A stretch of 64,000 bases of DNA from Anaeramoeba ignava (taxonomy: Eukaryota > Metamonada > Anaeramoebidae), in assembly GCA_028826165.1 (NCBI GenBank), contig JAPDFW010000071.1, positions 310,001-374,000 on the forward strand, written 5' to 3'. How positions within the stretch are numbered: position 1 is the stretch's first letter; every line of letters starts with the position of its first letter. The position numbers were made by a program, and so were the translations under genes. Below the pieces are notes generated by a model. That model saw only the letters and a list, made by a program, of their open reading frames with translations, was not told the DNA's origin and did no database searches. Positions 31,784-44,753 of the stretch are shown piece by piece.

Positions 31784-34700
31784 TTATTTTTTCAAATTGG
31801 AATTATTTAAAAAAATTTCAAAACGAATTTTAGATAAAATATTTGCAAATTGAATTCTTTCAAGTAAAGAAGCTTGATTAAACCAATTTTGGATAATCTG
31901 TAAAAGAAAAGGATTCCATTTTTCCAAAAAAGATTTCCAAAATTCTTCAATATTCAACATTTCTTTTTGTGATTCATTTTTGGAATAAAAATCTTTGATT
32001 TGTTTATAAAATTCTCTGAGCAATTTGGCCTTGTGATCTGTGTTTTGAAGAACCCAATTCCAAATTAAAAAGAAAGAAGGTTTTGAGGCCAAAAAATTAA
32101 TAACAGTTTTGCCACTTGATAATTCAACAGATTTTTGAATTTCATCAACATCTCGACCCTTTTTGACTCTTAATCTGTGCCTAATCTCAAAGAGAATCAT
32201 GAAAACAAGAACAGTAAGTGAGATCCAAATCAATGAAATGATAACGATTGCCAAGATATTGTTAGCTCTGGATGATTGAAGATCATTTGAAACAAAAACC
32301 ATTCCTGAAAAGAGAATAATTTCTGAGAAGGAAATCAAAACAAATTCAAGAGTATTATGGCGATTTGAAACAAAGGGCTTTGTTTGAACTTGGAGAACAA
32401 GAGAAGCAAGAAGAATCACAACAGAAACAACCAATTGGAGAATGGCGTCGAAAGAAAAAAACAACTGGGAAATAGTCATGAACAGTTTGCGGATCATGAT
32501 AACAATTTCCCAAAAAAACCACCGTTTTGTATATCTTGCACAAAGTAATCCAAAATGGAGATCAAATGTTTTCTCATCCATTTTTTTGGAAGAAACAAAA
32601 AACAAGATTGCTAAAGTGAGAGGTATTCCAACAACATAGATAACAAAGAAGAGAATTGCCCAAGGAAGAAGTCTCATCCACCATTCATGATAGCAGAATA
32701 GTGATGTGTCAGGTTCGAATAGATATACTCCTGATGATTGTTTTCTGCAATCGAAAACTTGAAGCACTTTGTAGCTGAGGAAGAGATACAGAAAAGAAAG
32801 AATGGTTGAGTATGAATTGATCAAGTTGTTATACAATGTTTTGCGTTGCTCTCTACCAAATCCATGAGTGAAAAGCTGGCTGAATTTGAAACGAGCCCAA
32901 GAAAAAATGTACAAATATTTGTTAGTGGTTTGTCGTGTCGGTCTTTCACAGAATGATGGGAATTTATTCATAAATTTGGATCCACATTTCTCAATTGTTT
33001 TGGAATGAAGGAAAACAACCAAATAAACAAACAAAAGAACAAAAAAAAGAATGAAGGGAAAACTCATACAAATCCACCATTTCTGCGTGTAAGTTAGGGG
33101 TACAGTGCACTCAACTGCAAGATAATCAATGTTGAAATTAAACACAGAAAGAGATCGCCAAGTAGAATTGATCGAATCTGGCCAATTAGCTTTCAATCCA
33201 GCAATCACAGCAAGAACTTGGAAAAAGGAAAACATGATACTAAAAGAAGCAAAATAATTCTTCACTTTTCTGGCAATAATGAAAAGAAACAAACACAACA
33301 AAATCACAAAAAAAGACATAAGAATCAATCGATTGTTTTGATTTTGAGGGCATTTCATGCATTCCCCCCCAAATTTGTAAAACCCACTCAAACAAACAGC
33401 ACATAAATTGCCACTATATCCAATATTTTCATTACAAGTATCAGTACCTCCTCCAGGGCAAGCAGCTGAAACAGCGCATTGGAAAAAAGAAGTAGGATCT
33501 GAACTAGAGTGCCAATATCCAGGCTCAGCATCAGGAACAACAACACCAATATCATCACATATTCCTCCACTCGGACACAATTTACATGAACTGCCATATT
33601 CTCCATAATATCCAATAGAACACAGGCAATCTTTTTCACTTGATGATCCAACTCCACTTGTCCCAGAATTTGTTGGGCAATCAATACAGGATTCTTGCCC
33701 AATTTCTTTTTGATAAGTGTCACTCGGACATGTTGAACATGATGATGCTCCTTCTTTGGAACTATATGATCCAGCAGGGCAATAATAACAAGTGAAAGAT
33801 CCTTCTATTGAACTGTATTCTCCTGTAGGACAAGGAATGCATTGTGATGGGAGCTGGCTGTAATATCCTTTCTTACAAACAGAACAGTTAGTAGATCCAT
33901 TTTCTGTATTGTAATACCCTTGTTGGCACTGAATACAATGAGCAGATCCATTTTTACTAGTGTATGTTCCTATTTCGCATAGCGAACACGATGTTTGTTC
34001 CGTTGATTGTTGATAAGATCCAGGAGAACAAGGTTGGCATTGTGATTGTCCTGTTTGATTGGAAAAATTTCCTTCTGGACAGGGTTGGCATTTGGAAGCT
34101 CCAATTATATCATTGTAATTTCCTTCTCCACATCCATGACATGTTTTATCAAAACCTGAACTATATTCTCCTTGTGGACATCCTGCCACTATTGCTGTTA
34201 TCCATTCATTGTTTCTTGAAAAATTGATGTGTTGTTCATCTGTTGAATTGAGCATATCCATATTGAAAGTTTGATTGTTGACTAAGTATATCGCATTATA
34301 AGAATAATTTCGAGCTTCATCTGGAGAGCTTCTAAGTAAAACAAGCCAAAGTGGACTTTGTAATGTAGATGTGTTATGAATAATCATTTGAGTGCTTTCC
34401 TTTTCCAATTCTAGGATAACATCTGCATCTTCTTTGATTGTGAAATTCCCGTATATTTCAATCCCATTCTCAAATTTCACTTGACCTTGAAAATATAAAT
34501 TGCTTGATTCATTTTTGATATTAATGGTTGAGTTGATGAAATAATTTGCTTGAGTATCCTCAATACTATTGTTCATACTAGAATTCGAAACAAGAGAATC
34601 ATTTAGGAGTGCTATATTTGAATAACTTATATTCAATTTATTGTAATTTTCTAAACTGCTGAAAGTTATGAATGAGGAATTTGCAGAAAAACTCCCATAA

Positions 34701-37700
34701 TTTTTCAAAGTAAGAAGAAAAGTCACATTTCTTGAATCCACAACAAAATCTCCATTATTCCAAAATTCTGATGTAGTTGGTTGCTCAAGATCACTAGGCA
34801 ATATTAAACAATCCTTAAAGAATTGTGTTTCTTGAAAAACAGTGAAAATGGTTTGTTCAGACAATATTTGTGTTGTATCAAAAATAAAATATTGTGTTGT
34901 AAAATTGGAGTTGGAAATATTTATCCAAGAATGATTTGAAAAAGAAATAAATTTTGTTTGATTAGCAGAAATATCCACAAAATTGATTTGAGTTTCTCCA
35001 GTAATATACAGATCCTCATTTACAACAATGTTTGGTTTTTCATTTCCTGATCCATTTATCATCCCACCTTCCTCTACAAATAGATTCATTTCAAATGATA
35101 AATCTGTAGAAGTTTGAATTTTGCCATAGTTTACTACAATTTGAGAAAATTTTGTATTTCCAGAACAATTAATCTCACTTACTTGATAATTTTTAGTAAA
35201 AAAACCAAAGTTGATTGGAGATGATTGAGAATTAATTTGATCTAATCCATTTATGGAAATTTTCCCATAATTGTTGATTATGGAGGAATTTGATGAAGTT
35301 GTGAAATTAAGAGATTGTATATTAAGATTTGATGTATTTTCCAGCTGAAAAGCAATATTAGGAAAAGAAATGTTGTTTTTGATAAGAATTGAACCTGAAG
35401 ATGTTATATTTGCTTGCGAGGTTTTGCCTTCATTGAAAAATGTTTGATCAGTTCCATCTCCAAAAATGAAAAGGGAATTTGAATTGTTGGAAATGATTTT
35501 GGTGAAATTTAGTTTTCCACTTGAAAATGTAAGATTCTGGATATTGATGTCATTTTGTAAATCTACTTCTGAATTAATTCCAACAATTTCCAGTTTACCA
35601 AAATATATATTCGAAGAATTTATTGTGAATATAGAGTTAGAAATGTATAATTCTCCAGAAAAATCAACTCTATCATCTCCAACAACTTCTATCTCAACAT
35701 TATCCAGTAGCAAACATGAATCAAAAGAAATAATAAATGTTTGATTTTTTTCCTCCAAAGAAGAGAAGTTGAAATTTTGAGAATTTGGAAAAGAATAAAT
35801 GGAGATAGAGGAACTTGAATTTAAGTTAAACCCAGAATTGTTTCCAAAAGTAAAATTAGATGAATTTAGATATAAAGTAGAGGTTTGGGATTCTTCAGCT
35901 TGAATTAATCCATCTTGTATTTGCAAAGTAGAGTTTTGGAATAAATTTAATCCTTCAAGCAAAAGAGAGCTTAAATTTGATTGTAAGTAACTGATGTTTG
36001 AGTTTTCCAATTTCAAATTAGGCAAATCAAATTGCTTATTATTGAAATTAAATTGTGAATCAATAAAATTAAGTTGATATAAATTTTGTGAATAGAAGAT
36101 GAAAATATCAAAAGGATCTTCAATAGAAGAATTTGAAATTGTTAAAGATCCATTGAGTGTAATATTTATCTGAGAAAAAGAATTTGAAGTCAAATCCGAA
36201 AGAAATAATTTTCCATTCTCAGCAATCTCAATTTCTTTTCCAAAAAATATTTCATCAATATCCAAATCACCTTCAACTTCTAATTTGTTTGTATGAAAAC
36301 TTCCGTTTCCATAGAGAGTGTAATTGGAGTGTTCAGGAGATGTTGCTTTTAATGAATACAAGTTTGTATCATCTTGAAATTCAACCAATCCATATTCCAA
36401 TAATATTACCGAATTGGAATAAATATCAACATTTTGAATTGTAGAATTGCCAATAAATAGTGTAATATTAACATTTAATTGAGGATACAATGTGCTATTC
36501 AGTATTGTATTGTAAAGAAAATCTAACCTTGAAAGATTCATTTGATAATTGGCTTCTAGAACTGAATTATTAACAATTAAATAAAGATCATTTGTTGATA
36601 TTTGGCAACTTCCTGTAGGAGAAATGGAAAATTTTTTTTGGATTTGAACTTGAGTTGATTCACTTGTTAGCTCTTTTCCAGTAAAATTCAAACTGCAATT
36701 AATAATTTTTTCATCTTCAAGATTTCCATAAAATGAAAGTGTGTTATTGATTTCCAAAGTTGAATAGATACATTTTAATAATGAGCTTTTATAGAGAAAT
36801 AAATTCGGAATAACATAATTCCCAAAATTTGTTGTAAATTGATAATTAATTCCAATTTTTCCTGAAATGTTGACGAATTCAGATCCTGTTTCCAGAGTTA
36901 AATAATCAAAAAAAACAGAAGAATTTTCTTCGATTGTAAAATTAGAAGAAATAGAAGTGGGAACAAAAACAAAAGATTGAGCTTCTTCATCTGCTCCAAA
37001 ATAAAGTAGTTCTGAAATTTCCAAAAAAGTTCCAGAAATATTGGAATTCCCAAAAACAGTAAGATTAAAGATTGAAGCATTTTGCATTTGGAAATTTGAA
37101 TTATCAAGCTTCACTTGATAAAGTGTTATTTCTGTAGAATTAATTGTTAATTGAGAATTTTTAATTAGAATATCTATATCGGAACAAGAACTTATTTGAA
37201 GTGGCACTCCTTCAGATGTGATTTTAAAATTTCCATTACAATTATTTATTGTTGTCGAACTATTAGTAACTTCTTGATCAGAAACAAAAGATAAAGTTGA
37301 CCAATTTCCATTTATTCCAAGATTGGAAATTACAAAAACAGAATTTGTTCCATTTATAGGATTGCTATCCATAGTTGCATTTTCCAAATAAAATTGATCT
37401 AAATAAACAATGGAATCTTCTGAAATGAGTTTATTTGGGTAATAAAACGATGTATTTTTGAATGTAACATTTGAATTAGAAGAAATGCTGATAGGTGCTT
37501 TAATTTCAAGTTTTGAACAATTAGATCCATCAAAAATAACATTTTGGGAATTGAAAATCTAAATCAAATTCAATAATCAATATTTAATTTAATTTAATTT
37601 AATTTAATTTAATTTAATTTAATTTAATTTTTAGTAATTTTTACATTAATTTGACCTTCAAGAGTAAGTGGAGTACATTCGTCTGAAGTACAATAGAACG

Positions 37701-38036
37701 TCACCTTTTTTTATTTTATTTTTTAAAAATAATTTTTGATTAATTTGATGAAAAGGATTGATTGATTCAAAAAAAACAAAGAGAAAAATTTTTTCTTTTC
37801 TTCTTTTAGAAAATTGGATTTTTGAAAAAAAAAATTAAATAAATCAATAATTTATTAATAATTACATTAGAAACATTAGAAAGAGTTCCTGTAAAATTAT
37901 ATATTATTTCACAGTTTAAAGGATAAGTATCTCCGTCATAAAAATCACTCAGATTTACCTTCGAAGTTTGAAAACGACCTAATTTAAACAAAAAGAAAAA
38001 CAAAAAGAAAAAGAAAAAGAAATTTAATTGAATCAT
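31784..38036 (-). CDS. Giant Cys-rich (GCC2/GCC3, ephrin-receptor-like) multi-pass membrane protein
   Basis: Three exons: 38036-37866, 37704-37645, 37558-31784, all phase 0, total 2001 residues. Signal peptide: MIQLNFFFFFFLFFFLFKL. Residues about 25-1200 are Asn/Ser-rich with dozens of NxS/T sequons and recurrent short beta-strand patterns (NSTIQNVDIYSNSVILLEYG), like a pectin-lyase-type beta-solenoid. About ten Cys-rich GCC2/GCC3 units follow (residues 1203-1450): CPEGNFSNQTGQSQCQPC, CPAGSYSSKEGASSCSTC. From about 1485 to 1850 there are eight or so hydrophobic helices (LILMSFFVILLCLFLFIIAR, WWICMSFPFILFFVLLFVYL, LLPWAILFFVIYVVGIPLTL), then a cytoplasmic tail of about 150 residues. Such proteins are widespread in protists as putative surface receptors or channels; ligand unknown. 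It sits inside the RCC1-BTB cluster, 66 bases downstream of copy 2's start codon on the minus strand. Confidence 0.8.
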
Positions 38037-38631
38037 TATTAGTTTAATTAGAAAAAGTAAAAATGGAAGAAAGAAAAAAATGGAAAATTTTTGATCTAAA
38101 CATTTCTTTTTAATTTGTTATTGTGGAAAAAAAAGAAATAATAATGATCCATTTTACCATATTTTAATAAAAAAATTTTTTTTTTCCTTTATCCACCTTT
38201 TTTTTTTTTGATTTTTCTCAGATGGCAAATGAGATTTTATGATCAATTAGAGAAATCATTTAAAAAATTTTATTTTGAAAGTTTTGAATTGATTTTTATT
38301 TTAATTTTAATTTTAATTTTGATTTTAATTTTGATTTTGATTTTAATTTTAATTTTAATTTTATTTTGATTTTAATTTTGATTTTAATTTTGATTTTAAT
38401 TTTAATTTTAATTTTAATTTTGATTTTGATTTTGATTTTAATTTTAATTTTGATTTTAATTTTAATTTTATTTTGATTTTAATTTTGATTTTAAATTTAA
38501 TTTTAATTTTATTTTGACTTTGATTTTGATTTTGATTTTGATTTTGATTTTGATTTGAATTTTAATTTTAATTTTAATTTTAATTTAAATTTTAATTTTA
38601 ATTTGAATTTAATTTGATTTTGATTTTGATT
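38037..38631. repeat. Spacer with (TTTTAATTTTGA)n array
   Basis: The part at 38037-38285 upstream of the giant receptor gene is homopolymer-rich and presumably its promoter. From 38290 to 38631 the sequence is ttttaa/ttttga units running up to the 3' end of RCC1-BTB copy 3. No gene is visible. Confidence 0.65.
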
Positions 38632-40598
38632 TTAAAATGTGGAACATTTATCTGATTTTTCCTTTTTGGTTGTTTTAATTTTTTCTTTCTCTTGTTTTTC
38701 TTTCTGTTGTTTTTCTTTCTCTTGTTTTTCTTTTTCTTGTTTTTCTTTCTCTTGTTTTTCTTTCTCTTGTTTTTCTTTCTCTTGTTTTTCTTTTTCTTGT
38801 TTTTCTTTTTCTTGTTTTTCTTCTTTTAATTTAAATTCTTGATTATTAAATTTCCTAATTAATAAATCAAATAAATTTGGATTTGTTTGATTTAATTGAA
38901 AATAATCAATTCCAGTTTGAATTTCATTAATTATTTCTTGATTAATTTGAATTTCTTCTTTAATTTGATTTGAATAAATCCAATATTCAAATATTTGAAA
39001 TGATTTATTACTTAATTCACTATAATCTGTAACTTTATTTGATTTATCTTCTGTTACAGATAAAAACATTCCTCGATATAATTCACTTCTCATTATCAAT
39101 ATTAATTTAGGGAATTTATATTGTTTTTCTTTTTTTTCAATTATAAAATCTCATTTTCATTTTCATTTAAATAAATTCTTTTCATTGTTTCTTCAATTTT
39201 TTCATTTGAATTTATAATTTCTTTAATTTCTGAATATAATATTGGATTTATTATTCTGTTTGAATAAATCATTTCAAATATTTGATTTGATTCTTTAATT
39301 GATTTTTTTGAAATAATTTCTTGAAGTTTTTCAATTTGATTTTCATTTTGATTTAATCTATATTTCAATATTAATTTATGAGCTTTGATTATTTCTCCAT
39401 TTTCTGTTTTAAATGAAATATTGCAAAATTCTTTTCTTCTAAATAATTTTATCAAATCTTCTTCAAGATTGGAAAAAGAAGAAAGAAAAGGAGAATAATA
39501 AAGAAATGTTTTTCCAAATCCACAAGAAATATGATAATTAGAAATTTCTTCATTAAATCTTAATTTAGGAAGTTCAATTTGAATTGGAATTGGTGGATCT
39601 TCTATATCTTCAACCCCTAATTGGCACAAATCATTAAAACCAAATCCAAACATTTTTACTTTTTCAGTTAAAATCAAAGTATGATAACTTCCAACAGAAA
39701 AATCAAGAATATTATCATCATTTTCAAATAAAGATGATTTGATTTCAGTAAATTCATAAGTATTTTCATCTTTGCCAAGTCCATTATTCCGATGATTTCC
39801 GCATGAATAAAGTTTTCTTTTTGGATTTTCATTTTCATTTTCAATCAACATTACTGAATGATATTCTCCCATTTGAATATCAATTATTTTGCCTTTTGGA
39901 ATATTTTGGATTTGGGTTAATTGCATGATTTCTGTTTCTTCTTTTCTTGATTCTCCTAATCCAAGTTGACCATATCTATTTAATCCACATCCAAATAATT
40001 CTTGATTTGAATTTAAAAGAAAAGCATGAAGTGAATAATGGCCTGAAAATATTCTAGAAACATTTTTCATTATTAAAATTGGTTTTTCTGCTGATTGAAT
40101 TCTTCTCGATCCAAGACCAAGTTGACCAGATACATTTGAACCAATTCCATAAACATTTTGATTTGAAGTTAATAAGTAAACTGAATCTAGTCCTGAAACA
40201 ATATCTTGAATTATTCTATCATTTGGATCTTCAATTAATGATGAAATATTGATAAACTCTTTTGGGTTTTTGTAATTAATATCTTCTCCTCTGGTAAATA
40301 CATTTCCTTCTTTTGTTAAAATAGCTTCATTATCACCACCAACAGTTACTTTTTGAATATTTTCAATTTGGATTTTTTCAGGATTTTGATTTGTATATTT
40401 CGAATATTCTATTGCTTCTCCATTTTTAAAAAGGAAAATTGTTCCAAAATAACCTGATGCAATTTGTTTAATTTGTTTTTCATTTTCATTTTCATTTTCA
40501 TTTTCAAATTTAAATTGAATTGGTTTTGTTATTTTATACGATTCATTTTTGAAAAGTTTTGGATTTTTATTGTGACCAAAATATATAACTTCATTCAT
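38632..40598 (-). CDS. RCC1-BTB-BTB protein, copy 3 (frameshifted), CaaX-like end
   Basis: Starts MNEVIYFGHNKNPKLFKNES. RCC1 units (NVYGIGSNVSGQLGLGSRRI, LFGCGLNRYGQLGLGESRKE) and the first BTB domain are continuous to about 39150. There the coding strand reads ...AATGAGATTTT where the other copies read ...AATGAAAAAGATTTT, a loss of four A residues that stops the frame at NENEIL; the second BTB (FIIEKKEKQYKFPKLILIMR) resumes in another frame to 38632. The tail is about ten EKEKQ units and ends DKCSTF, a possible prenylation motif shared with copy 2. This is the most diverged of the five at the N-terminus, so duplication is not very recent. Confidence 0.7.
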
Positions 40599-40767
40599 TT
40601 TTAAAAAGAAAAAAAATGAAAAAAATGAAAAAAAAATTTTTAAATTTTTATTTTAATTTTAATTTTAATTTTAATTTTAATTTTGATTTTAAATTTTAAT
40701 TTTAATTTTAATTTTGATTTTAATTTTGATTTTAATTTTAATTTTAATTTTGATTTTAATTTTAATT

Positions 40768-42569
40768 TTAATCAAAAAGTGAAACAATTTTTTTAGAATT
40801 TTCAGTTTGATTTTGATTATTAAATTTCTTAATTAATAAATCTAATAAATTTGGATTTGTTTGATTTAATTGAAAATAATCAATTCCAATTTGAATTTCA
40901 TTAATTATCTCTTGTGTAATTTGAATTTCTTCTTTAATTTGATTTGAATAAATCCAATATTCTAATATTTGAAATGATTTATTACTTAATTCACTATAAT
41001 CTGTAACTTTATTTGATTTATCTTCAGTTACAGATAAAAACATTCCTCGATATAATTCACTTCTCATTATTAATATTAATTTTGGAAATTTATATTGTTT
41101 TTCTTTTCTTTCAATAATAAAATCTTTTTCATTTTCATTTTCATTTAAATAAATTCTTTTAATTGTTTCTTCAATTTTTTCATTTAAATTTATAATTTCT
41201 TTAATTTCAGAATATAATTTTGGATTTATAATTCTGTTTGAATAAATCATTTCAAATATTTGATTTGATTCTTTAATTGATTTTTTTGAAATAATTTCTT
41301 GAAGTTTTTCAATTTGATTTTCATTTAATCTATATTTCAATATTAATTTATGAGCTTCTATTATTTCTCCATTTTTTGTTTTAAATGAAATATTACAAAA
41401 TTCTTTTCTTTGAAATAGTTTTATCAAATCTTCTTCAAGATTGGAAAAAAAGAAAGAGAAGGAGAATAATAAAGAAATGATTTTTGATTTCCACAAAGAA
41501 CATGATAATTAGAAATATCTTCATTAAATCTTAATTTAGGAACTTCAATTTGAGTTGGAATTAATTGATGTTTTGTATCTCCAATTCCTAATTGACCATA
41601 AGAATTATTTCCAAATCCTATTAGTTTCCCTTTTGAAGTTAAAATCAAAGTATGAGAAAATCCAACAGAAAAATCAAGAATATTATCATCATTTTCAAAT
41701 AAAGATGATTTGATTTCAGTAAATTCATAAGTATTTTCATCTTTGCCAAATCCATTAAATCGATAATTTCCACATGAATAAAGTTTTCTTTTTGGATTTT
41801 CATTTTGATTTTCATCTTCAATCAACATTATTGAATTATTTGTTCCACATTGAATATCAATTATTTTACCTTTTGGAATATTTTGGATTTTGGTTAACTT
41901 ATTGATTTTTCTTTCTTTTATTGTGTATCCTAATCCAAATTGACCATAATAATTATATCCAGATACAAATAATTCTTGATTTAAATTTAAAAGAAAAACC
42001 TGAGAAGAAGAATTTCCTGAAGATATTTTAGAAACATTTTTCATCATTAAAATTGGTTTTTCTGTTTTTTTAAGTTTTTCAGAATCAAAACCAAGTTGAC
42101 CATTATAATTTGAACCAATTCCATAAGCATTTTGATTTGAAGTTAATAAATAAATTGATTTAGCTCCAGGAATAATATCTTGAATTATTCTATCATTTTT
42201 ATCTTCAATTAATGATGAAATATTGATAAACTCTTTTGGGTTTTTGTAATTAATATCTCTTCCTCTGGTAAATACATTTCCTTCTATTGTTAAAATAGCT
42301 ACATTATCACCACCAACAGTTACTTTTTGAATACTTTCTTCAATTCGGATTTTTGAAGGATTTGGATTTGAATAATTTTGACTTGAATATTCTATTGCTT
42401 TTCCATTTTTAAAAAGGAAAATTGTTGAAGAAAAGCTTGTTGAAATTTGTTTAATTTGTTTTTCATTTTCATTTTCAAATTTAAATTGAATTGGTTTTCT
42501 TATTTTATTTGGTTCGTTTTCGATAAGTTTTGGAAATTGATTTGAACCAAAAAATAAACAATCATTCAT
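40768..42569 (-). CDS. RCC1-BTB-BTB protein, copy 4 (frameshifted)
   Basis: Starts MNDCLFFGSNQFPKLIENEP at 42569. The propeller is continuous to about 41450 (NAYGIGSNYNGQLGFDSEKL, KLIGFGNNSYGQLGIGDTKH). A single missing base in the A7 run at 41445-41451 (expected A8 from the reading frame SLSFFSNLEEDLIKLF) breaks it before the first BTB domain; from there the frame 41496-40768 is open through both BTB domains and ends KKIVSLFD without a CaaX-like motif. Copies 4 and 5 share the MNDC start and the central segment NKLTKIQNIPKGKIIDIQCG, so they form a sub-pair distinct from copies 1 and 2. Confidence 0.72.
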
Positions 42570-42700
42570 TTTTGAAAAAGAAAAAAAATGAAAAATAAAA
42601 AATGAATTTTTAATTTTGATTTTTAATTTTGATTTTAATTTTAATTTTGATTTTTATTTTAATTTTAATTTTAATTTCAATTTTAATTTTAATTTGAATT

Positions 42701-44477
42701 TTAATTTTGATTTTGATTATTAAATTTCCTAATTAATAAATCAAATAAATTTGGATTTGTTTGATTTAATTGAAAATAATCAATTCCTGTTTCAATTTCA
42801 TTAATTATTTCTTGAGTAATTTGAATTTCATCTTTAATTTGATTTGAATAAATCCAATTTTCAAATATTTGAAATGATTTATTACTTAATTCACTATAAT
42901 CTGTAACTTTATTAGATTTATCTTCAGTTACAGATAAAAACATTCCTCGATATAATTCACTTCTCATTATTAATATTAATTTAGGAAATTTATATTGTTT
43001 TTCTTTTCTTTCAATAATAAAATCTTTTTCATTTTCATTTTCATTTTCATTTAAATAAATTCTTTTCATTGTTTCTTCAATTTTTCATTTGAATTTATAA
43101 TTTCTTTAATTTCAGAATATAATTTTGGATTTATTATTCTGTTTGAATAAATCATTTCAAATATTTGATTTGATTCTTTAATTGATTTTTTTGAAATAAT
43201 TTCTTTGAAGTTTTTCAATTTGATTTTGATTTTGATTTAATCTATATTTCAATATTAATTTATGAGCTTCAATTATTTCTCCATTTTCTGTTTTAAATGA
43301 AATATCACAAAATTCTTTTCTTTGGAATAGTTTTATCAAATCTTCTTCAAGATTGGAAAAATAAGAAAGAGAAGGAGAATAATAAAGAAATGATTTGAAA
43401 TATCCACAAAGAACATGATAATTAGAAATATTTTCATTAAATCTTAATTTAGGAAGTTCAATTTGAATTGGAATTGATTGATCTTTTGTATCTCCATTTC
43501 CTAATTGACCATAAGAATTATCTCCAAATCCTATTAATTTTGAATTAGAAGTTAAAATCAAAGTATGAGTATATCCAACAGAAAAATCAAGAATATAATC
43601 ATCATTTTCAAATAAAGTTGATTTGATTTCAGTAAATTCATAAGTATTTTCATCTTTGCCAAGTCCATTATAATAATATCGTCCACATGAATAAAGTTTT
43701 CTTTTTGGATTTTGGTTTTGATTTTCAATCAACATTATTAAATTATTTGTTCCACATTGAATATCAATTATTTTGCCTTTTGGAATATTTTGGATTTTGG
43801 TTAACTTATTGATTTTTCTTTCTTTTATTGATTCTCCTAATCCAAATTGACCATAATAATTATATCCAGATACAAATAATTCTTGATTTGAATTTAAAAG
43901 AAAAACCTGAGAAGAAGAATTTCCTGAAAATATTTTAGAAACATTTTTCATCATTAAAATTGGTTTTTCTGTTCTATTAAGTGTTTCATAATCAAAGCCA
44001 AGTTGACCAAATTTATTTGAACCAATTCCATAAACATTTTGATTTGAAGTTAATAAGTAAATTGAAACAGCTCCAGAAACAATATCTTGAATTATTCTAT
44101 CATTTGTATCTTCAATTAATGATGAAATATTGATAAACTCTTTTGGATTTAATATATTAATATATTTTCCTCTGATAAATACATTTCCTTCTATTGTTAA
44201 AATAGTTTCATTATAACCACCAACAGTTACTTTTTGAATATTTTCAATTCGGATTTTTGAAGGATTTGGATTTGAATAATTTTCATTTGAATATTCTATT
44301 GCTTTTCCATTTTCAAAAAGGAAAATTGTTGAAGAAAAGCTTGTTGAAATTTGTTTAATTTGTTTTTTTTTCATTTTCATTTTCAAATTTAAATTGAATT
44401 GGTTTTGTTATTGAATTTGTTTCATTTTCTATAAGTTTTGGAAATTGATTTGAACCAAAAAATATACAATCATTCAT
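42701..44477 (-). CDS. RCC1-BTB-BTB protein, copy 5 (frameshifted three times)
   Basis: Start MNDCIFFGSNQFPKLIENET at 44477. The frame breaks first at the T9 run 44363-44371 (copy 4 has T5 at this site), then at about 43203 (one extra T, ttctttg for ttcttg), then at the T5 run 43081-43085, the same position and same defect as in copy 2. Between these points the RCC1 units (NVYGIGSNKFGQLGFDYETL, LFVSGYNYYGQFGLGESIKE) and both BTB domains are well conserved. It ends FNNQNQN. The start faces the divergent RasGEF gene 276 bases away. With three breaks it may be inactive unless these are homopolymer errors. Confidence 0.68.
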
Positions 44478-44753
44478 TTTCGAAAAGAAAAAAAATGAAA
44501 AAAATGAAAAATAAAAATAAATTAAATAAAGATTACCTAATTTTTATGATAAATTAAATAATTTAAAAAAAAAATAAAAAAAAAATTTGCTTTTTATTTT
44601 TTCATTTTTTTTTTCATTTCTCTTTTTTTTATTTTTAAAAATATTTGTTATTTTTTGAATAAATAATAAAAAATAAAAATAATCAAAAAATAAGGAGATA
44701 TCAAAAAAAAAAAAACCAAATCTAAAGAGAAAAAAAAACATAATAAGAAATAA

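Noticed and set aside
32355-33723. Several 60-110-codon frames on both strands inside the giant receptor
   Set aside because: Shadows of the 1925-codon exon in other frames.
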